Made by a program: the position numbers and the translations under genes
Assembly (NCBI GenBank): GCA_029934695.1
Contig: JAOZLU010000011.1
Coordinates: 1 to 32,466 of the forward strand
Length of the DNA: 32,466 nt
Direction: 5' to 3'
Source of the DNA: Desulfobacterales bacterium
GTDB lineage: Bacteria; Desulfobacterota; Desulfobacteria; Desulfobacterales; 4be13
Shown here: one piece after another, positions 32,351 to 32,466 of the stretch
Layout of the letters: each line of letters begins with the position of its first letter
How positions within the stretch are numbered: position 1 is the first letter of the stretch
Notes under the pieces: model-generated
Told to the model about the DNA's origin: nothing
Seen by the model: the letters and a program-made list of their open reading frames with translations, nothing else
Databases searched by the model: none

Positions 32351-32466
32351 TGATATTTGATATTTGATGTTTGATGTTTGATGTTTGATGTTTGATGTTT
32401 GATGTTTGATATTTGATGTTTGATATTCGATGTTTGATGTTTGATATTTGATGTCAGATATTTGAT
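32351..32466. repeat. Heptanucleotide array TGAT(A/G)TT, 16+ units, open at the right edge
   Basis: From 32351 to the window end the sequence is built of 7-mers TGATGTT or TGATATT with three point variants. It begins 16 bases after the stop codon of the binding-protein gene, and the true length is unknown because the window ends inside it. Confidence 0.95.

Overview
The window looks like part of a large, repeat-rich genome of an environmental Desulfobacterota relative, perhaps Desulfonema-like. This rests on the style of the CheA and MCP proteins, the GH123-like and dockerin-like secreted proteins, the heptanucleotide arrays and the many palindromic GGGATTTGCAATCCC-type repeats. No rRNA, tRNA or other taxonomic marker is present, so the placement is inference.

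Layout. (1) Positions 1-728: the first ~20 codons of a MazF/PemK-type toxin gene run out of frame into an unrecognised protein. (2) Positions 865-12248, all on the minus strand: a chemosensory cluster. In transcription order it is cheW, a 150-aa unknown, a first cheA, a soluble MCP-like protein with two degenerate tips, a STAS protein, cheY, a second cheA with an extra MshEN-like segment, and a large membrane MCP with a duplicated sensor. No cheR, cheB, cheC, cheX, cheD or cheZ is present. (3) Positions 12249-13750: a 1.5-kb gene-poor divergent gap with several fold-back elements. (4) Positions 13751-16844: a periplasmic ABC_sub_bind-type protein followed by a second membrane MCP, a likely binding-protein/receptor pair. 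(5) Positions 17057-20317: an orphan 1086-aa protein that I cannot assign to any family. (6) Positions 20658-21584: a possible 46-codon ORF abutting an EndA-type lipoprotein nuclease. (7) Positions 21739-27564: two tandem GH123/DUF4091-like secreted proteins that are a direct duplication (offset 2946 bp, no indels over the shared part). Blocks of near identity alternate with diverged blocks, as expected for gene conversion, and their C-termini differ (PKD versus Thr/Ser linker plus dockerin-like pair). (8) Positions 27690-30313: a small unknown, a cold-shock/DUF1294/OB-like membrane protein, and a sterol-desaturase-family hydroxylase. (9) Positions 30793-32334: a polar amino-acid-type ABC ATPase and a solute-binding protein, with a hairpin repeat in the leader and no permease in the window. 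The window ends in a heptanucleotide array.

How the genes work together. The first CheA block, CheW, CheY and the MCPs could form one or two signalling arrays. With two HPt-bearing CheAs, one CheY, a STAS protein and no adaptation enzymes, the output may not be classical flagellar steering. The 13751-16844 pair could feed the same kinases. The GH123-like pair and the nuclease suggest scavenging of extracellular polysaccharide and DNA. The intergenic space is dominated by short palindromes and 7-bp tandem arrays, some of which have entered coding sequence (cheA linker, cheW stop codon).
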